NCBI GenBank assembly: GCA_963619935.1
Contig: CAVEYA010000053.1
Location: forward strand, 1 to 17,615
Reading direction: 5' to 3'
Length of the DNA stretch: 17,615 nt
DNA from: RUG13091 sp963619935
Lineage (GTDB): Bacteria > Bacillota_I > Bacilli_A > RFN20 > CAG-826
The notes beneath the pieces are model-generated. The model was given only the letters and a program-made list of their open reading frames with translations, made no database searches and had not been told where the DNA came from. The translations under genes and the position numbers were made by a program. Shown in pieces: positions 14,140 to 17,615 of the stretch; the stretch's first letter is position 1; every line of letters starts with the position of its first letter.

Positions 14140-15966
14140 CTATCTATCCTCCAAAATATTATTGGTAATTTGAGAAATTTCAGCTTCCGTTAAAATGTTA
14201 TTTTTAGTTAAGAAATTAGTAATCTTTTCTTGTGTATTTTTGCCATCTTGTAAACTAATTAAGTTTGTAATGACACTTTGAATGCTTTCAAATAACACAC
14301 TGGCTTTAGCTCCATCATTTTGTCCAGCTTTACTCAAAGTAGAAACAAAATAATCACGGTAGATATCTATTTCGCTTACACCAGCAAGGGCTAAAAGAAT
14401 AGCATTTAATGTACCAGTTCTATCTCTACCAATTGCACAGTGGAAAATTACTGGATAAGCATTTTGATCAGTAAAGACTAATAGTTCTTCACGTAATGCA
14501 TCATAGCCAGACACTTTTGATGTTTCAGCAGTTTCATTAATACCTGTTTTATTAGCTTGGCCAGCATAATAAGTAACTGCACCTTCAGTTCTAGAAACAT
14601 ATTTGTAGTTAACATCGTTGCCTAATGGAGAAACACCATTTAAGTCGCTTCTTTCACTTTCGCTTCTTAAATCTAAATCAGTTTTAATATTTAAAAGGTC
14701 TTTGGCAAATACTTTTGTGTCTTTATTAGCTTTATCGAAGTTTGCACTTCTAAAGACAACACCTTGTTTTAACTTTTTACCTTCAATTGTGCTTTGATAC
14801 GCTAAAGCGTCACGAAGATTATCGATTACATTAGAAGGATCTTTAAATGTTCTTGCACCATTTGGAGTGGTAAAGGCATAAACATTAGATTCTTCAATTA
14901 ACTCACGTTCACCGCTAGAGTTAGTTATATAAGATTTAATACGATAATAGTAATCAGTGCATGTTTCTAAAATAGCTTCTGTTTTTACCTTATTATCAAA
15001 AGTAACAATAGAGATGATATCGTCACTATTAGTGAAGTTTTGGTCTTTAGAAATTTCCACGACATGATATTCATAATCGACATTAAAACCAGTTTTATAA
15101 GTCCATGAAATAGTAACGCCGGTATTATAAATATCAGTCACTTTATTGTCCATCAATACTTGTAAAGCGTCAGTATTTACATTTACGTGCCCATCTTTTT
15201 CGGTAACACATTGATTAACACTAATTAAATTATTATTAATAATGTTAGTGTCAGTAACGCATTCATAAGCATCAATCTTACGAATTAAGCGTTTAGCCAT
15301 TTTATCGCTGTAATACATATATGTGCTTTCACTGGTGATGATTTTATCATCAATAGTCCAATTATATTCATATTTATTAGTAGGTTTGTCGTTATCCGTT
15401 GGAACTTCTGGAAGAGTGCCTAACACTTGACCATATGTATATTCTTGAACAGTTGTTAAATTTTCAAATGATAACTTATATTTAACAACTATATAGTCAA
15501 CTTCTGCAATTTTGTTAGAAGTCCATTTATAGACAGTGTCTTGATTAATTTCTTCATTATCAATCTTCCAATTCGAATTAGCAGTAAAGCCGGTTTTTTC
15601 TGGAATAGCAGGCAATTCTCCAATCCTTTCGTTATATTTAATTCTTTTTGTTTCGGAAGTGCCATCAAAAGAAAGCAAATATGAAACTGCGTCATAATTC
15701 GCAATTGCGACTTTATTTTCATGATAGGCATAAATAGATTCGTTATTGATTGTTTGACCATCAATTGCCCAATAGCCATCATATCCAGGACATTCAGGAA
15801 CATCTGGTAAATTTGATAAAGTGTGACCAAATTGTATTTTAATAGAGGCTACTTCTCCATATTCTGATTCAAATGACAGAGTGTAATACTTTTGACTACT
15901 CGTTTCATTAGAACAAGAACATAGAGTTAATAAAGTTGAAGCAAGTAAAAGTGTGACTTTTTTCAT
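14140..15966 (-). CDS. Lipoprotein with InlB-B-like repeats and PTP/lipid phosphatase domain
   Basis: Predicted surface lipoprotein of 608 residues. The signal peptide MKKVTLLLAS leads to a lipobox LCSC with Cys18 as the lipidated residue. Three InlB-B-like units follow at about 27-91, 95-157 and 162-225. Each has a W-x-I-D core and an aromatic-x-aromatic-x2-[ND]-K ending. Residues about 280-368 resemble a fibronectin-III domain. The C-terminal part is a phosphatase of the Y_phosphatase3 type. It has an RSANF segment at 406-410, DLRSESERSDL at 432-442 and the P-loop HCAIGRDRTG with catalytic Cys510 and Arg516. The following helix segment DYFVS fits the family. Relatives act on phosphotyrosine or phosphoinositides. 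Here the P-loop Lys of MptpB-like lipid phosphatases is Arg514. Its start has AAAGGA inside the last codons of the rhamnosidase gene. The substrate is unknown, and a phosphorylated glycan is possible. Confidence 0.85.
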   Translation of the reverse strand: MKKVTLLLASTLLTLCSCSNETSSQKYYTLSFESEYGEVASIKIQFGHTLSNLPDVPECPGYDGYWAIDGQTINNESIYAYHENKVAIANYDAVSYLLSFDGTSETKRIKYNERIGELPAIPEKTGFTANSNWKIDNEEINQDTVYKWTSNKIAEVDYIVVKYKLSFENLTTVQEYTYGQVLGTLPEVPTDNDKPTNKYEYNWTIDDKIITSESTYMYYSDKMAKRLIRKIDAYECVTDTNIINNNLISVNQCVTEKDGHVNVNTDALQVLMDNKVTDIYNTGVTISWTYKTGFNVDYEYHVVEISKDQNFTNSDDIISIVTFDNKVKTEAILETCTDYYYRIKSYITNSSGERELIEESNVYAFTTPNGARTFKDPSNVIDNLRDALAYQSTIEGKKLKQGVVFRSANFDKANKDTKVFAKDLLNIKTDLDLRSESERSDLNGVSPLGNDVNYKYVSRTEGAVTYYAGQANKTGINETAETSKVSGYDALREELLVFTDQNAYPVIFHCAIGRDRTGTLNAILLALAGVSEIDIYRDYFVSTLSKAGQNDGAKASVLFESIQSVITNLISLQDGKNTQEKITNFLTKNNILTEAEISQITNNILEDR

Positions 15967-15969
15967 AAA

Positions 15970-17574
15970 TTATTTCCTTTCTATATCAACTATTATCTCT
16001 TTTGGTTTTTTAATTATTTTTATTTCACTAGGAGTGATTTTTAGCATTAATTTTCCATATTTTGTTGGATAAGTAAAATTAATAAAAGCTAAATCGCCTA
16101 AGTGAGGTGAAACAATATAAGAATTTTCATTAATCTTTTTTAAGCCTACAACATGTTCCGTAATATAAGGAATAGGGCCAACGCTCCAGCCATGGCATAA
16201 AGAATGACGATATCCTTTATAGCAGAAACGTCCGTATGTCGCATGAAAATCAGTCTTACCACTATTTGGTAATTCATCTAACTTCAAAGCGTTATCTAAC
16301 CAGCTCAAACCAAAATCTTCAAAGAATGATGTTGCGTGAAGTGATAGCATACCACCGTAATATTTACGAATATCATCTAAAGCATCATTATATAAGCCAA
16401 GTTTAGCCTTTGCGCTTAAAATGAAGTAACTATAGAATGTTGAATATTTATTCGCACCATTATTTTTTATGAATTCTTGGTTTTCTTTACTTGATAAACC
16501 CGCTAATTCAATTAAAGAAGCAACGGATAAAAATCCTTTCGCCGTTAATTTATTTAAAGACAATTTATCTAATATTTCATCAAGGTTATCGTCAGTAATA
16601 TTTAAAGAATTAAATACATCTTTTATTGAAGATAACGTTAAATAAGTTAACGCTACTACTCCGACATTTTCATCTTCTTGATTTTCTTTTGCACCATGTG
16701 TTGGCCAATCAATAAAGTTAAATGGTAGTAATACTTTATGGTCATCAGTAATATCTTTTCGAATTTCTTTTAAAATATCTTTGATTAAAGTAGTCTTACT
16801 TAAAAAATATTTTTGGTCATGATCAAATTCATATTTTTTAATTAAAACCATTATCCACCATAAAGAATAAGTAGAAGGCACCATACTATTAACGTAGGTG
16901 TTATCAGAAATGTAAGAGAGAACTTCGTCTTCCGTGAATTCTAATACATTCTTATATTCACTAGTTTTATTATATAAACAAGTCAAAGCTAATAATTCGA
17001 TATAAGAGTCGCCAACCCAGCATAAACGGTCTCTTTTAACGCCATCCCACACTATGCCATTATGAAGATTTAAACGTAAAGTATGTTCACAAGTTTGATA
17101 AATTTTATTTAATAGTTCATCATTACATTCAAATTTACCAATAGTTGGCCTATTATCAACATCAACTGCTGTATAGATAGCGGCTAAATTTAAAGCGTCG
17201 CCACTAAAATCAATTCTTAAAAATCTATAACCAGTATTACCATATGTGACATCGCTAATTCCTGATGCGGTAATATAAAAATCTCTTAAAGCGTGGTCGT
17301 TAGTAGCATTATTTTCACCAACATTTGCGTTAACTTCACCAAGAGATTCGCCAAATCTTAATCTAATCTTGCCATTTGGGGTAATGCCTTGGATTAATAA
17401 ACGGACACCACCACAGGTCTCTATACCAAAATCAAAAACGATATAAGAACCATCAATAAAAGAAGCATAAGAATTATTAATAATCTTAATTTGCTTAAAA
17501 CTATTTTTTAATAAAATAGAAGCGTTACTAACTTTTTCTGATTGTAATATTTTTTTAAATTTATAATATTTCAT
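15970..17574 (-). CDS. GH78-type alpha-L-rhamnosidase, cytoplasmic
   Basis: Glycoside hydrolase of 534 residues expected to release terminal alpha-L-rhamnose from oligosaccharides. There is no signal peptide, so it acts on imported substrate. The N-terminal beta-sandwich has VFDFGIETCGGVRLLI (46-61) and LRFGESLGE (72-80), as in GH78. The (alpha/alpha)6 barrel carries WDGVKRDRLCWVGD with Asp177, Asp182 and Asp189, spaced as the acidic residues of the Bacillus GL1 RhaB enzyme, where the middle one is Glu. The likely base is Glu419 in HATSFFEDF. HSLCHGWSVGP (456-466) is also typical. It is much shorter than GH78 enzymes of 900 or more residues and lacks their extra N-terminal domains. No ribosome site is visible before the ATG. 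It starts 2 bases after the upstream stop, so coupling is likely. Confidence 0.88.
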   Translation of the reverse strand: MKYYKFKKILQSEKVSNASILLKNSFKQIKIINNSYASFIDGSYIVFDFGIETCGGVRLLIQGITPNGKIRLRFGESLGEVNANVGENNATNDHALRDFYITASGISDVTYGNTGYRFLRIDFSGDALNLAAIYTAVDVDNRPTIGKFECNDELLNKIYQTCEHTLRLNLHNGIVWDGVKRDRLCWVGDSYIELLALTCLYNKTSEYKNVLEFTEDEVLSYISDNTYVNSMVPSTYSLWWIMVLIKKYEFDHDQKYFLSKTTLIKDILKEIRKDITDDHKVLLPFNFIDWPTHGAKENQEDENVGVVALTYLTLSSIKDVFNSLNITDDNLDEILDKLSLNKLTAKGFLSVASLIELAGLSSKENQEFIKNNGANKYSTFYSYFILSAKAKLGLYNDALDDIRKYYGGMLSLHATSFFEDFGLSWLDNALKLDELPNSGKTDFHATYGRFCYKGYRHSLCHGWSVGPIPYITEHVVGLKKINENSYIVSPHLGDLAFINFTYPTKYGKLMLKITPSEIKIIKKPKEIIVDIERK

Positions 17575-17576
17575 AA

Positions 17577-17615
17577 TTAATTAACTAAATTGTTTTTAAA
17601 TAATTCTTTTAATTC
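17577..17615 (-). CDS. C-terminal tail of an upstream operon gene (partial)
   Basis: The window edge holds 12 open codons, reading ELKELFKNNLVN, followed by TAA. The stop is 2 bases before the rhamnosidase ATG, and the other genes of the operon are spaced the same way. The peptide looks like a charged amphipathic helix, as at many protein C-termini. It is too short to assign, and a chance open stretch remains possible. A transporter component or another glycosidase would fit the context, but nothing in the sequence shows it. Confidence 0.5.
   Translation of the reverse strand, partial: ELKELFKNNLVN

Noticed and set aside
15489..15830. 113-codon minus-strand frame inside the phosphatase lipoprotein gene
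   Set aside because: Out-of-frame shadow of the InlB-B-like repeat region. The lipoprotein frame has signal peptide, repeats and catalytic loop.

Overview
This AT-rich window reads as one long minus-strand operon from a low-GC Gram-positive relative, probably an uncultured gut member of the Bacilli or Mollicutes-related lineages. That placement is an inference. It rests on the AT-rich code, strong AAGGAG-type ribosome sites, three secreted proteins built from InlB-B-like (Listeria-Bacteroides type) repeats, and a poly-isoleucine membrane anchor ending in KKRK without an LPXTG motif. TGA is used as a stop (rhaB), so the Mycoplasma code does not apply. The minus-strand genes lie 1 to 64 bases apart or overlap, none interrupts them on the plus strand, and a hairpin terminator follows the last gene near the left edge. 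The operon therefore enters at the right edge, with its promoter outside the window, and ends at about position 121.

In transcription order (right to left): a 12-codon tail of an upstream gene; a cytoplasmic GH78-type alpha-L-rhamnosidase; a lipoprotein with three InlB-B-like repeats, a fibronectin-III-like region and a C-terminal tyrosine/lipid phosphatase domain; a secreted 799-residue protein of carbohydrate-binding-like, InlB-B-like and Ig-like modules; a cytoplasmic GH112 phosphorylase, best explained as D-galactosyl-beta-1,4-L-rhamnose phosphorylase; a Gfo/Idh/MocA oxidoreductase with a four-cysteine set; rhaB; rhaA; rhaD; a nagA-type deacetylase; a ROK-like kinase; rhaM; and a second surface protein with a C-terminal membrane anchor.

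Together these make a rhamnose-glycan utilisation locus. The surface proteins would hold or recognise a glycan outside the cell, and short oligosaccharides would be imported by a transporter not present here. GH78 and GH112 would then release L-rhamnose (and Gal-1-P) inside the cell. RhaM, RhaA, RhaB and RhaD convert L-rhamnose to dihydroxyacetone phosphate and L-lactaldehyde. NagA and the adjoining kinase suggest the glycan also carries an N-acetylhexosamine. Galactosyl-rhamnose points to rhamnogalacturonan-I side chains or a rhamnose-containing bacterial polysaccharide. The sequence cannot decide between them.

The least expected parts are the surface-tethered phosphatase inside a sugar operon, a 407-base perfect repeat shared by the two surface-protein genes and flanking a diverged patch, a C-terminally short RhaB, and a (ATT)7 microsatellite encoding the membrane anchor. 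No transporter, regulator, galactose-1-phosphate gene, RNA gene, CRISPR array or insertion sequence was seen.
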